DNA from: Gottschalkiaceae bacterium SANA
GTDB lineage: Bacteria; Bacillota; Clostridia; Tissierellales; GPF-1
DNA: 64,000 bases
NCBI GenBank assembly: GCA_036323355.1
Contig: AP028876.1
Span: forward strand, 2,108,001 to 2,172,000
Direction: 5' to 3'
In this document: positions 35,494 to 45,022 of the stretch, in pieces
How positions within the stretch are numbered: position 1 is the stretch's first letter
How the letters are laid out: each line of letters starts with the position of its first letter
Notes under the pieces: generated by a model
Database searches by the model: none
The model's input: the letters and a program-made list of their open reading frames with translations, nothing else
What the model was told of the DNA's origin: nothing
Program-made: the position numbers and the translations under genes

Positions 35494-36729
35494 TTATGCA
35501 GATTTTTCATCTGTCCCCACGTCATCGATTTCAACCTTCGATGCGACGAACACATTAACCAGTGAAAGAGAAGCGGCCAGGAAAAAAATATACTGCGGCC
35601 CCCATAGATCCCAGACGATTCCTCCTGCAATCGCGCAGGTAATTGATACGACATGGTCCATGCTCAATCCCAAAGAAAGGGTAGGCACGATGTCGGCCGT
35701 GTCCACTACAATTGACCTCAGATAAATGGTTCGAATCATCCCCATTTGATTGGACATCTTGTCTAAAATAAAGATAACATAGGCAATCATGACCGGAATT
35801 CCAAAGGCGGTAAATCGACCACTGGCAAATCCAGCACTTAAAAAACCATAAACAACATAGACACCGATAAAAGAAAATGCATCGGCATACAATAACTTTT
35901 TAATGCCAAATCGATCAATCCATCGTCCAAGGGCAGGAAGAAAGAAAATTCCGATCAGTGCGCCTAGAATAGCCAGCACAGCCAAGGTATCAGCCTTCTT
36001 CTGTAGCAAATCAATCAGCACCCATGGACCATACACAAGCATAATCTGTTTCTGAACACCCCACATGACGACAAGAATGTAATAATATTTGTACTCTTTT
36101 CGAAAAACAAAATTAATCTTTTTATTACTCTTAATCGGCTCGTCCAAATGTCGTTCCAAGACAAAATAAAGGAGAAAACCCAAAAAGAAAATAATAGCCG
36201 AAACCAAGAAAATCCATTTTACCTTTGTTGTAAAACTAAAAAATCCCAATCTGAATCCCGCAAAGGTAAGGATCGCGGCGATCATAGTAAAAGCCGTCTG
36301 CGTTCCCTTATATTGTCCCATACGTTTTCCGTAATTCTTACCTTCAATCAACGACATGCCAATGGCATCTCGAACGGGCATTAAAATATGGGTACCCGCT
36401 GAATTGATAAAGATAAAAATAAGCATCACTGCATAGGGCGGGGTTGCAAGGCCCAAAACACCTATCCCAATCAAGGCTAACAATTGCGCTGCCATGGCAA
36501 TTCTCAAATCAGAAAATGCGGACAATGAGGCAACGAAAAAGATCACCAATACCCCAGGTAGTTCCCTTGGAAATTCAATCAATCCCCGTTGATACGCCGT
36601 TACCTGATACGCATCCTTAAAATAATTCGACAGAACGCCACCGCTCAATCCCTGAGCCAGAGCCGTTAACGCCAGAATTCCAAAATACACTTTCTGCGCG
36701 TCGCTTAAACTTCCCCAACGTTCCTTCAT
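35494..36729 (-). CDS. MFS transporter
   Basis: About 12 hydrophobic segments over 411 residues with MFS-type signature loops (GRWIDRFGIKKLLYAD in the mid-loop region). Substrate unknown. GGGGAAC before the ATG. Lies between terminators on both sides, so monocistronic. Confidence 0.85.
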   Translation of the reverse strand: MKERWGSLSDAQKVYFGILALTALAQGLSGGVLSNYFKDAYQVTAYQRGLIEFPRELPGVLVIFFVASLSAFSDLRIAMAAQLLALIGIGVLGLATPPYAVMLIFIFINSAGTHILMPVRDAIGMSLIEGKNYGKRMGQYKGTQTAFTMIAAILTFAGFRLGFFSFTTKVKWIFLVSAIIFFLGFLLYFVLERHLDEPIKSNKKINFVFRKEYKYYYILVVMWGVQKQIMLVYGPWVLIDLLQKKADTLAVLAILGALIGIFFLPALGRWIDRFGIKKLLYADAFSFIGVYVVYGFLSAGFASGRFTAFGIPVMIAYVIFILDKMSNQMGMIRTIYLRSIVVDTADIVPTLSLGLSMDHVVSITCAIAGGIVWDLWGPQYIFFLAASLSLVNVFVASKVEIDDVGTDEKSA

Positions 36730-36802
36730 AATAGAAGTTCCCCACTTTCTTACTCTAATACACTAAAGGGTATCCGTCTTCCCTAGATTTGTCAATTGAA
36801 AA

Positions 36803-36822
36803 AGACCCCCTTGCGGGAATCT
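36803..36822 (-). terminator. Terminator after namA
   Basis: Minus-strand stem AGATTCCC/GGGGGTCT with U-G wobbles, followed by TTTTTC. Confidence 0.7.
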
Positions 36823-36840
36823 TCTTCTGTTTATTTTTTA

Positions 36841-37860
36841 CTATTTACTTCTTTCATATTGTTCCGGCCACGGTACATCAATACCCAGTTTCTGGGATGC
36901 ATGCAAAGGCCAATACGGATTTCTTAGCAACTCGCGACCAACAAAAACAAAATCTGCCCGCTCGTTTCGAATTATTTCTTCCGCCATTTTTGACTTTGTA
37001 ATGAGACCCCCGGCAATCACAGGCAATCTCGTATTTTTCTTAATCGTTTCGGCAAAGGTCAATTGATACCCAGGATAAAGGGGAATCGTAGCACTTACAA
37101 CACCGCCCGAACTCACATGAATCAAGTCGACACCACCCTCCTTAACCCGATTAATTATATTCACAAGGTCCTTCGGGTGGTTTCCTTCTAACCGATATTC
37201 TTCTGCAGATACCCGCAGAGAGACAGGCTTATTCTTGTCCCAAACTTCACCCACCGCAGCCAAGACCTGCCGCAAGAACTTGGTTCGGTTTTCCAAGTTT
37301 CCTCCATAGGAATCAGTTCGTTGATTCGTCAGCGGCGACAAGAACTGATTGATCAAATAGCCATGTGCCGCATGTATTTCAATGCCGTCAAATCCCGCTT
37401 CCAACGCCCTCTTTGCGCCATATTGAAACGCCTCAACCACTTCGTTGATCTGTTCTTGGGTCATTGCGGTTGGAGTTTGATAGTCATCGCTAAAAGCAAT
37501 AGCAGCAGGTGCAAGTATTGGCTCATCTTCTACCTTACTTTTTCTCCCCGCATGAGCCAATTGCAAAATCACTTGGCTGCCATTGATGTGTATCAAGTCC
37601 ACCAGCTGTTTTAACCCCGCAACCTGTTCATCCGACCAAATCCCCAAATCCTTGGTGGAAATCCTTCCCCGTGGCTCAACAGCCGTCGCTTCGAGAATAA
37701 TTAGACCTACACCCCCAATTGCCCGGGTTGAATAATGGACAAGATGCCAATCGTTTACTTGACCATCATGATCCGCGCTATACATGCACATAGGTGGCAT
37801 GACGATTCGATTCTTACTTGTCAAACTTTTTATCTTGATTCCACTGAATAACCCTGACAT
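36841..37860 (-). CDS. namA: Old yellow enzyme (NamA/YqjM-like NADPH dehydrogenase)
   Basis: FMN-dependent ene-reductase. PPMCMYSADHDGQVNDWH near residue 25 contains the conserved Cys of YqjM-type enzymes; HAAHGYLINQFLSP near residue 165 holds the His pair that binds the substrate oxygen, followed by TNQRTDSYGG. 339 residues, like the B. subtilis enzyme. ATG at 37860 has GGAGGAGG. Follows the VOC gene by 11 bases, one operon. Confidence 0.92.
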   Translation of the reverse strand: MSGLFSGIKIKSLTSKNRIVMPPMCMYSADHDGQVNDWHLVHYSTRAIGGVGLIILEATAVEPRGRISTKDLGIWSDEQVAGLKQLVDLIHINGSQVILQLAHAGRKSKVEDEPILAPAAIAFSDDYQTPTAMTQEQINEVVEAFQYGAKRALEAGFDGIEIHAAHGYLINQFLSPLTNQRTDSYGGNLENRTKFLRQVLAAVGEVWDKNKPVSLRVSAEEYRLEGNHPKDLVNIINRVKEGGVDLIHVSSGGVVSATIPLYPGYQLTFAETIKKNTRLPVIAGGLITKSKMAEEIIRNERADFVFVGRELLRNPYWPLHASQKLGIDVPWPEQYERSK

Positions 37861-37871
37861 CTGCCTCCTCC

Positions 37872-38282
37872 TTAGTCTTGCGCTTTTGCATAATCCAAAC
37901 TCCATGGAATGCCGAATCTGTCGACGACCGAAGCATAAATTGAATTCCAGAAAGTCTCGGCCAGCTCCATTTCAACGACGCCGCCTTCCTTTAATACATC
38001 ATAAACTCGTTTTTGCTCCTCTGCAGAGTCAAAATTGATATTCAAGGCTACTCGGCTCCCTTCAGCTACCGTTCCACCTTCAAAAGTATCCGACAAATAA
38101 AGTATCGCATCACCAATTTGCAACTGGGCATGCATAATTTTCTCTTCATATCCAGGGCTTGTCCCCAAATCCGGCGCATCCTTAAATCGCTGCAGATATG
38201 CAATTTCGCCTTTGAAAAGGTCTTTGTACAGATTTAATGCTTCCTCGCAATTGCCCGCAAAACTCAAATAGGGAATAAACAT
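37872..38282 (-). CDS. VOC/PhnB-like protein
   Basis: A glyoxalase/bleomycin-resistance fold protein of the PhnB (YjdN) type: PYLSFAGNCEEALNLYKDLF start, HAQLQIGDAILYLSDTF in the middle and FGIPWSLDYA end. 136 residues with ATG at 38282 (GGAGG upstream); a start at 38312 is less supported. Substrate unknown. First gene of the operon with the old yellow enzyme. Confidence 0.87.
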   Translation of the reverse strand: MFIPYLSFAGNCEEALNLYKDLFKGEIAYLQRFKDAPDLGTSPGYEEKIMHAQLQIGDAILYLSDTFEGGTVAEGSRVALNINFDSAEEQKRVYDVLKEGGVVEMELAETFWNSIYASVVDRFGIPWSLDYAKAQD

Positions 38283-38344
38283 ATTAATTACCTCCTTTTT
38301 TCGGTAATTCATATTTACCCCCTTTTGACTCTTATTTCCACAAT

Positions 38345-39424
38345 TTATTTTTCTGTACCTGTAAGAATCTCATGGATCTTCCATCCGACAGCACCCATGC
38401 AAAATCCCTGATTGCCCAACAAAACAACTTCAATTTCTTTCTCTGGATAGAAATACGTTCGAGCACTAACTCCAAATTCTTCTCCCGTATGTCCCATCCG
38501 AACAAGCAAGCCATCTTTTAACAGAAACCAATTGGCAAAGCCATACATCCAATGATAACCTCGAAAGCCATCTGACTTCTGATCAACCACCTGTGGCCTC
38601 ATAAACAACTCTGTCATCATCTCGCTCATCAGCTCACCATTTCGAAGCCCGCGATTAAAACGAATCAGATCGTCCACAGTTGAAGTAGCCCCCCCATCAG
38701 CTGAAGGAATCGGCGTCATGGTATAGATATTTTTCTTCCAAGCAAGAATCTGCCCCTTGTCATCTTCTTCAGGTTCATATCCATCAGCTACGCCAACAAT
38801 TACATCCTCATTGTCAAAAAATCCTGTATTCTCCAAATGAAGCGCATTGAAAATACGTTCTTGAATAGCCTGTCGATAATCATTCCCTGTCACTTTCTCA
38901 ATCACCATACCCAATAAAATATATCCAGCACCGCAATATTGAAATTTCTCTCCAGGAGAAAAGTTTGGAGGTTAATTCTTGAACATGTCAAAATAGTCTT
39001 CCAGTTCCCTCATCTGATAGATAGGTTTTTCCTTCCACAGGGCAAACCAATCTTCATCACTGGCATTCATCTCATCAAAATAATCCCCAATCCCAGAGGT
39101 ATGAGTCAATAATTGTTCAATTGATACACCCTTGGCAATCGCTGTTTCCGTTAAATTAAGAATCTCTACAACAGAGTCACTTAAGGCCAATTTCCCCTCA
39201 TCGATCAATTGGCCAATCACTACCGCTGTAAAGATTTTCGAGAGCGAAGCAATGCGAAATTTCGTCTGGCGGTTGGGCACGATTTTCCAAGTCCGATTGG
39301 CATAACCAAATGCACCCTCATACAAATCCTGATCCCTTTGCTTAATCAAAACAAAGCCCGATAAAGCTTCCTTCGAAGCCAGTTCTTTTAAATAAGCTTC
39401 TACGTTTTCCTTCATGGCTTTCAT
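38345..39424 (-). pseudogene. Serine hydrolase (beta-lactamase/DUF302-type class C fold) interrupted by an in-frame stop
   Basis: Two pieces of one penicillin-binding-protein/beta-lactamase-like gene, separated only by a TAA at about 38972. Both pieces and the codons between are in the same frame: upstream ends ...YFDMFKN, then stop, then PPNFSPGEKFQYCGAGY. The catalytic SxxK (IASLSKIF) is in the first piece, an HTG triad motif (RMGHTGEEFG) in the second; the usual YxN is YCG, so that motif is damaged too. Upstream start ATG at 39424 or 39415 (SD GGGAAGGGG). A nonsense mutation or sequencing error is the cause; the YCG argues for real decay. Confidence 0.8.
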
Positions 39425-39607
39425 CCCCTTCCCTTGTATATGCATATTCTCTTTCTCTTACGCTATCATATAGATGAATTCATAGTCCTTATTTTACCAT
39501 ACGAGTATGCCCTCTCAAAGTCTCCCCCAAAACTTTCGAATCTTGCCATTCTATGATATACTTATGTGATTTATAAACGATTAAATTAATGAAGAAAGGG
39601 AAAATAT

Positions 39608-40810
39608 ATGAATACTTTTCGGTCCTTTGGCCTGAACGAAACCATCTTGCAAAAGCTGGATGAACAACATATCCAAGAACCAACCCCCATACAATCCCTC
39701 ACCATTGCCGAAATTCTTGCCGGCAAAGACTTGATGGCAGAGGCGCAAACCGGTACGGGGAAAACCCTGGCCTTTTTGCTTCCCATGTTTCAAAAATTCG
39801 ATCCAACTTCGAATGAAATTCAGGGTTTGATCCTTGCTCCAACTCGAGAATTAGCCATTCAAATTACTGAAGAGGCAAAAAAATTGGCAAACGATACAGA
39901 GATTCAAATCCTTGCCATCTATGGTGGCCAAGACATTCAAAAGCAATTAAAGCGATTGAAGCGCTCTGTTAGCTTTGTCATTGCAACCCCCGGCCGATTG
40001 TTGGATCACCTCGCTCGCCAAACCATTGACTTAACTCATTTGAAAACACTGGTGCTTGACGAAGCGGACCAAATGCTTTTTATAGGATTCCAAAATGAAA
40101 TTGAGATGATTCTAAAACGCACGAATAAAGACAAGCAATTGCTTTGTTTCTCAGCAACGCTGGACTCCAAGGTGAAAAAAATCGCCTACAAGTTCATGAA
40201 AGATCCACTTGAGATTGCGGCAAAAAAGGAAACCATCACCCTTGAATCAATTGAACAAAAAGTAGTGAATGCATCTGACCGATGGAAACAAGCGGCACTC
40301 TTCCAAGAACTTGATCGAACCAATCCATTTTTAGGGATTATCTTCTGTCGAACCAAGCGGCGAGCCGACAATCTTGAAGCAGCCATGTCCTTGCACCGAT
40401 ACTCATGCAACAAGCTCCATGGCAGCATGACTCAGGCTGCAAGACAACGCGTAATGAAGGGTTTTAGAGAAGCCCGTTATCAATACTTAATCGCTACCGA
40501 TGTTGCAGCAAGAGGCTTGGATATCTCCGGAGTTTCTCATATCTATAATTACGATATTCCTGAAACGCCTGAATCCTATATCCATCGAATCGGACGAACA
40601 GGCCGCATGGGCGAAGAGGGTTGCGCGATCACCTTTGTCGCACCTCGAGACCAACGTTTGCTGGGTGAAATTGAAAAAGAGATTCAAATGGAAATTCCGC
40701 AATCCGATTATAACCATCCCAACGAACCCAAGTCCAAAGAACACCATCACAAGAAACCCGTACAAAAAAAGACAGATGCCAAGCAAAACAAAAAAAAGAA
40801 ATATCGATAA
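39608..40810 (+). CDS. DEAD-box RNA helicase
   Basis: RNA-dependent ATPase unwinding short duplexes, e.g. in ribosome assembly or cold growth. Q motif FGLNETILQKL...PTPIQ, AQTGTGKT (motif I) near residue 47, PTRELA, TPGRLLD, DEADQ (II), SATL (III), TDVAARGLDI and HRIGRTGRMG. A short basic tail of about 40 residues (HHHKKPVQKKTDAK) follows. 400 residues. AAAGGG before the ATG. Confidence 0.93.
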   Translation: MNTFRSFGLNETILQKLDEQHIQEPTPIQSLTIAEILAGKDLMAEAQTGTGKTLAFLLPMFQKFDPTSNEIQGLILAPTRELAIQITEEAKKLANDTEIQILAIYGGQDIQKQLKRLKRSVSFVIATPGRLLDHLARQTIDLTHLKTLVLDEADQMLFIGFQNEIEMILKRTNKDKQLLCFSATLDSKVKKIAYKFMKDPLEIAAKKETITLESIEQKVVNASDRWKQAALFQELDRTNPFLGIIFCRTKRRADNLEAAMSLHRYSCNKLHGSMTQAARQRVMKGFREARYQYLIATDVAARGLDISGVSHIYNYDIPETPESYIHRIGRTGRMGEEGCAITFVAPRDQRLLGEIEKEIQMEIPQSDYNHPNEPKSKEHHHKKPVQKKTDAKQNKKKKYR

Positions 40811-40884
40811 AATACATCTAAAATATAATCATACTTTCCAAAAAAGTGATATGCTAAATATAGAACGATTAAAGGAGGATTTGA

Positions 40885-41880
40885 ATGATAAAAATTATGG
40901 CAGATTCAACCTGCGATCTCTCTCAAGAAGTGATTGAGAAATATAAGATCAGCATAGCTCCCTTAACCATCACAATTAATGGTAAAGATTATCTCGATCG
41001 AGTTGAAATTCAACCTGATGAATTCTATAAAATTCTTGGCGCCATTGACGTCTTGCCAACTACCGCTATGCCGAGTCCCCAGAAATTCATGAATCTTATG
41101 GATCAAGCTATTGAGGAAGGTCATACAGAAATCTTATGCATTTGCATGTCTAGCGGAACCAGTGGTTCCTATCAGTCTGCAAAGGTTGCCGAAGAATACT
41201 TCTTAGAGACATATACCGATCCTAAATACCGTATTCACGTTGTTGACTCAACATGTATGAGCCACGGCAGCGGCTATCTAATTTTAAAGAGTGCCATTTT
41301 ACGAGAACATGGCGCCACTTTTGATGAATTAGTTAGCTTTAATGAACACTATAAGAGAAATGTAAAGCACTTCCTTTCTGTCGATGATCTCGATAATCTG
41401 ATTAAGAGCGGTCGCTTAACCAACGTCAGCGCCATGATCGGCAAGGTTTTAAAAGTAAAACCAATTATGTCTATGCGCGACAAAAAGGGTGCCATTGTAG
41501 CAAAATTGAGAGGCCGAAAAAAAGTCTTACAACATTATGTCTCAGAATTTAATAAACGGGTGGATCTTGATCTAACCGATTTTATCATCGTTGGCTATAC
41601 ATCGGATCGATTGGTTGCGGAGAGTCTTGAAATTAAACTTCGAAACGAAACCACATTCACTGGCGATATCTACATTATGCAGATGGGCACAGCGGTCGGT
41701 ACCCATGTTGGATTGGGCGGCTTATCCATGTACTTCATTGAAAAACGACATCTACCAGATGGTTTGTTATTAAATGAAATGAATCAAATGATGGAAGCCA
41801 ATAAAAAATTAATGAAATTCATGAGTAAAAAAGAACTGTTGAAACGATTTGATTTCTATCGAACTAAAATGAAAAAATAG
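40885..41880 (+). CDS. DegV-family fatty-acid-binding protein
   Basis: DegV family: DSTCDLSQEVIEKYKI at the N-terminus, TTAMPSP and SSGTSGSYQSA for the lipid head group, VDSTCMSHGSG and later DNLIKSGRLTNVSAMIG. Family members bind fatty acids, some as FakB that present them to the FakA kinase. A roughly 45-residue C-terminal extension rich in Met and Lys is extra. AAAGGAGG before the ATG. Confidence 0.9.
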   Translation: MIKIMADSTCDLSQEVIEKYKISIAPLTITINGKDYLDRVEIQPDEFYKILGAIDVLPTTAMPSPQKFMNLMDQAIEEGHTEILCICMSSGTSGSYQSAKVAEEYFLETYTDPKYRIHVVDSTCMSHGSGYLILKSAILREHGATFDELVSFNEHYKRNVKHFLSVDDLDNLIKSGRLTNVSAMIGKVLKVKPIMSMRDKKGAIVAKLRGRKKVLQHYVSEFNKRVDLDLTDFIIVGYTSDRLVAESLEIKLRNETTFTGDIYIMQMGTAVGTHVGLGGLSMYFIEKRHLPDGLLLNEMNQMMEANKKLMKFMSKKELLKRFDFYRTKMKK

Positions 41881-41911
41881 AAAAATAGCCTCTCATAGAG
41901 AGGCTATTTTT
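41881..41911. terminator. Bidirectional terminator between degV and metH
   Basis: Perfect arms AAAAATAGCCTCTC (41881-41894) and GAGAGGCTATTTTT (41898-41911), ending in a T run; it serves DegV and, from the other strand, metH. Confidence 0.9.
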
Positions 41912-41932
41912 CTATCGTTTTCACCTATTTCC

Positions 41933-44332
41933 TTACTGCAACACCTGATCTGCAACAAGGACAGAAGCCCGCGCATCTCTGCAATAAAAATCCGCTCCAA
42001 TCTGCTTGGCATATTCCTCCGTTAAGACAGCACCACCAACCATAATCTTCACATCATTAAATTCCTCTCGAATTGCTTGAATAATTTCCTCCATGCCAAC
42101 TACCGTTGTCGTCATCAAGGCGCTGAGTCCCACCAATTGAATCTGCTGATTTCGAATAGCAGTAAGAATCGCATCGCCACCCACATCTTTCCCCAAGTCA
42201 ACGACACGGTATCCATAGCTTTCTAACATAATTTTGACTAAATTCTTGCCAATATCATGGATGTCGCCTTTCACGGTTGCCAGAGCAACCGTTCCCTTAG
42301 GTTCAAGAGATCCATGGTCTTTCGCCAATTTTTCCTTAACCAGCTCAAAGGCACCTTTTACAGTTTCCGCCGCTCGGATTAATTGCGGTAAGAAAATCTC
42401 TTGTCTTTCATATTGCAAGCCAATGGTGTCGAGTGCTGGAATCAACACTTTGTCCACTACAGCAAGAGCCGCTTTCTGCTCAAGATATTCACGAATTATT
42501 TCTTCGACCTCTTGCTCATCACCTTGAAGCAATCGAGCCACTAAACTGTTATCCTGATTCTTTAATTCAGCTGGTTTCCCCTGAGAATCCGGCTTCTTTT
42601 TCCGTTCATTGTAAGCAATATACTCAACTGCACCAGGATCCTGATTATTCAATACCTGGAAGGCTTGAATCGTATCCACAATCCCTTCCGCACCTGGATT
42701 AATGATGGCTGTATCCAAACCAGCTCCCAATGCGAGGGTAAAGAAAACCTGATTGATCAGCGGGCGATATGGTAATCCATAGGAAACATTACTGACACCC
42801 AAAGTGGTTTTCACCGCATATCTTTCTTTTAAAATTCGAATGGTCTTAAGTGTTTCCATGACTTCTTCTTGTTGTGCTGATGCAGTCAACACCAAAGCAT
42901 CAATCAATAATCGTTCTTCAGGAATACCGTGTTTTTTCGCATTCTTAATCAGTTTTTCCGCAATTGCAATGCGTTCCTCAGCTGTATGCGGAATCCCCTT
43001 TTCATCGAGACAAAGACATACTGCATAGGCGCCATATTTTTTAATCAGTGGAAACAATTCATCCATGGAAGATTGTTTGCCATTGATTGAGTTCACAATG
43101 GCAATTCCTGCATATCTGCGAAGCGCCGCCTCCAACACCGATGCCTTAACTGAATCAAATTGCAAAGGCGTATCCAGTAGTCCTGAAAAAGAATCTACCA
43201 ATTGAATCATCACCTCTTCCTCATCGATTTGCGGCAAAGAAGTATTAATATCCAAGACTTGCGCCCCATGATGAATCTGCTCAAAGGCAACCTTAGTCGC
43301 AAACTGAAAGTCCCCTTGCTTAAAAGCTTCTTTCAACCGCTTGTTTCCTGATGGATTAATTCGTTCACCGATTAAAACAAACCCATCATCCAGATCAAGA
43401 GACATCGTTGATGAACAGAGAAAATTACCACTTTGCCGCTTTTCTTTAATCGGTTGATAACGATCTTGTTTCTCCACAAGTTTTTGAATATATTCTGGGG
43501 TCGTTCCGCAACATCCACCGACAAGAGCAACCCCCGCTTCCATAAAGGATGTAACGGCCATGGCATACTTCCCAGCATTCAAGGAAAACTGCGTTTCTCC
43601 ATCTATGCAAACCGGTAAACCGGCGTTAGCCTGAACAATCACTGGAGTCTTTGAAACCGCTATAATCCGATTCACGATCTCCATCATCTCCACTGGACCT
43701 AACGAACAGTTGACACCTAAAACATCCACTTGCAAACCCTCAAGAATCCTCACCATCGTTTCCGGATCGGTTCCAGTCAAGGTCCTCTCGTCTTCAGTGA
43801 AACTCATGGTAGCAAAGATCGGGAGCGTTGAGTTTTCTTTCACAGCCAAAATTGCCGCCCGCATTTCAGAAATATCGGTCATAGTTTCGATCAATACCGC
43901 ATCAATCCGCATGGGATCAAGGCAAATAACCTGCTCTTTGAAAATCTCGTAGGCTGTATCAAAATCTAGCGAACCAATGGGTTTCATCATTGCTCCGATG
44001 GGTCCAATATTATAAACAACATGAACGTCTCCACCGGCTTTACTCACAGCTGCATGCGCGACATCCACTGCTGCATTTATAATTCGCTGTAAAGGATACC
44101 GGGATTTCTCTAATTTCAACCGATTGGCACCAAAGGTATTAGTCGTTATAAAATTTGCTCCTGCCCGAATAAATGCTTCATGAATTCCTTGAATCACTTG
44201 AGGATGGTCAATATTCAATTCTTCTGGTACAGCCGGCACGGCAATATCAGCCGCCTGAATCATGGTTCCCATTGCACCGTCAAAAAAGAAAATTTCTTGA
44301 CCCAGTTGTTCTTTCCACGCTATGCTCATCAT
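41933..44332 (-). CDS. metH: Cobalamin-dependent methionine synthase (three-module, no activation domain)
   Basis: Transfers the methyl group of methyl-tetrahydrofolate via cobalamin to homocysteine. The N-terminal homocysteine domain (GVNCSLGP and VGGCCGTTPEY hold the zinc cysteines), pterin-binding domain starting near FVLIGERINPSGNKR, and C-terminal cobalamin domain with DIHDIGKNLVKIML (axial His) are present, in 799 residues. The AdoMet-binding reactivation module is absent and supplied by the separate neighbouring gene. AAGGATGG before the ATG. Third gene of the S-box operon; ends at a terminator. Confidence 0.93.
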   Translation of the reverse strand: MMSIAWKEQLGQEIFFFDGAMGTMIQAADIAVPAVPEELNIDHPQVIQGIHEAFIRAGANFITTNTFGANRLKLEKSRYPLQRIINAAVDVAHAAVSKAGGDVHVVYNIGPIGAMMKPIGSLDFDTAYEIFKEQVICLDPMRIDAVLIETMTDISEMRAAILAVKENSTLPIFATMSFTEDERTLTGTDPETMVRILEGLQVDVLGVNCSLGPVEMMEIVNRIIAVSKTPVIVQANAGLPVCIDGETQFSLNAGKYAMAVTSFMEAGVALVGGCCGTTPEYIQKLVEKQDRYQPIKEKRQSGNFLCSSTMSLDLDDGFVLIGERINPSGNKRLKEAFKQGDFQFATKVAFEQIHHGAQVLDINTSLPQIDEEEVMIQLVDSFSGLLDTPLQFDSVKASVLEAALRRYAGIAIVNSINGKQSSMDELFPLIKKYGAYAVCLCLDEKGIPHTAEERIAIAEKLIKNAKKHGIPEERLLIDALVLTASAQQEEVMETLKTIRILKERYAVKTTLGVSNVSYGLPYRPLINQVFFTLALGAGLDTAIINPGAEGIVDTIQAFQVLNNQDPGAVEYIAYNERKKKPDSQGKPAELKNQDNSLVARLLQGDEQEVEEIIREYLEQKAALAVVDKVLIPALDTIGLQYERQEIFLPQLIRAAETVKGAFELVKEKLAKDHGSLEPKGTVALATVKGDIHDIGKNLVKIMLESYGYRVVDLGKDVGGDAILTAIRNQQIQLVGLSALMTTTVVGMEEIIQAIREEFNDVKIMVGGAVLTEEYAKQIGADFYCRDARASVLVADQVLQ

Positions 44333-44342
44333 CTCACCATCC

Positions 44343-45011
44343 TTATTTTTTCCAATTGCATGTCTCTTTCAGCTTGCACACTTCACAGCTTTTATTGCCA
44401 CATGGCATCTTATCTTTCTTTTCCTTATTTTTATCGCACTTCTCTTCCACACCAATGATTGCGATTACCGATTTGCTTGGTACCATCATCATTGAAGAGG
44501 TTACGGTGATCCCCAAAGTCCGATCCCACCTTAAACTCCGAATCATATCTTGATGAACAGCTAAAGGAAAATCTCCATATCCCGGACTAAACCGAAAGGT
44601 CAATTGCTCAGACTCTGAAATCAGTTTTTTTATTTCCTCTTGGCATTGATCAGCAGCTCCTTCTACATAGGTGGACAAACAGCTGTCAAGAATCATGGCG
44701 TCCGTCATGGAAATCGCCTGCATGCGCATGAGCATCCGCTCAGCTTCTACCCCAAGGGTTGCTGCCATTAAAAATACACGCGAAGCATCTTGCAAATGCT
44801 TTGCAATTGATTCCCCTTGCAGACAAAAAGGCAATCCTCTCAAAGTAACTCTATTCTTTGACCATTCATGACGTTCGAAGGATTGAAAATCCCACCGAGG
44901 ATCAATTGTATCCTCAACGATTTGCATCACCTCTTGAACCCGCTTTCTGGTTTGCTGATCCACTTGATTGTTTTGATATCCAAGATACCGTATCACTTCT
45001 TCAATCCGCAT
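44343..45011 (-). CDS. Free-standing methionine synthase activation-domain protein with Cys-rich tail
   Basis: Counterpart of the MetH C-terminal reactivation domain, RFSPGYGDFPLAVHQ (AdoMet-binding type motif) near residue 142, then ITVTSSMMMVPSKSVIAIIG. 222 residues. Its last 30 residues end with CGNKSCEVCKLKETC, four closely spaced cysteines not part of the E. coli domain, which could ligate an iron-sulfur cluster used to hand electrons to oxidised cobalamin; this is inference. Between metF and metH with gaps of 10-11 bases, cotranscribed. Confidence 0.88.
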   Translation of the reverse strand: MRIEEVIRYLGYQNNQVDQQTRKRVQEVMQIVEDTIDPRWDFQSFERHEWSKNRVTLRGLPFCLQGESIAKHLQDASRVFLMAATLGVEAERMLMRMQAISMTDAMILDSCLSTYVEGAADQCQEEIKKLISESEQLTFRFSPGYGDFPLAVHQDMIRSLRWDRTLGITVTSSMMMVPSKSVIAIIGVEEKCDKNKEKKDKMPCGNKSCEVCKLKETCNWKK

Positions 45012-45022
45012 TCTGCTTTCTC

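Noticed and set aside
38915-38971. Frameshift between the two serine hydrolase pieces
   Set aside because: Both pieces and the codons between lie in the same frame; only a TAA separates them.
41933-44332. metH as a truncated pseudogene for lack of the activation domain
   Set aside because: The domain exists as the adjacent gene in the same operon, a known arrangement in anaerobes.
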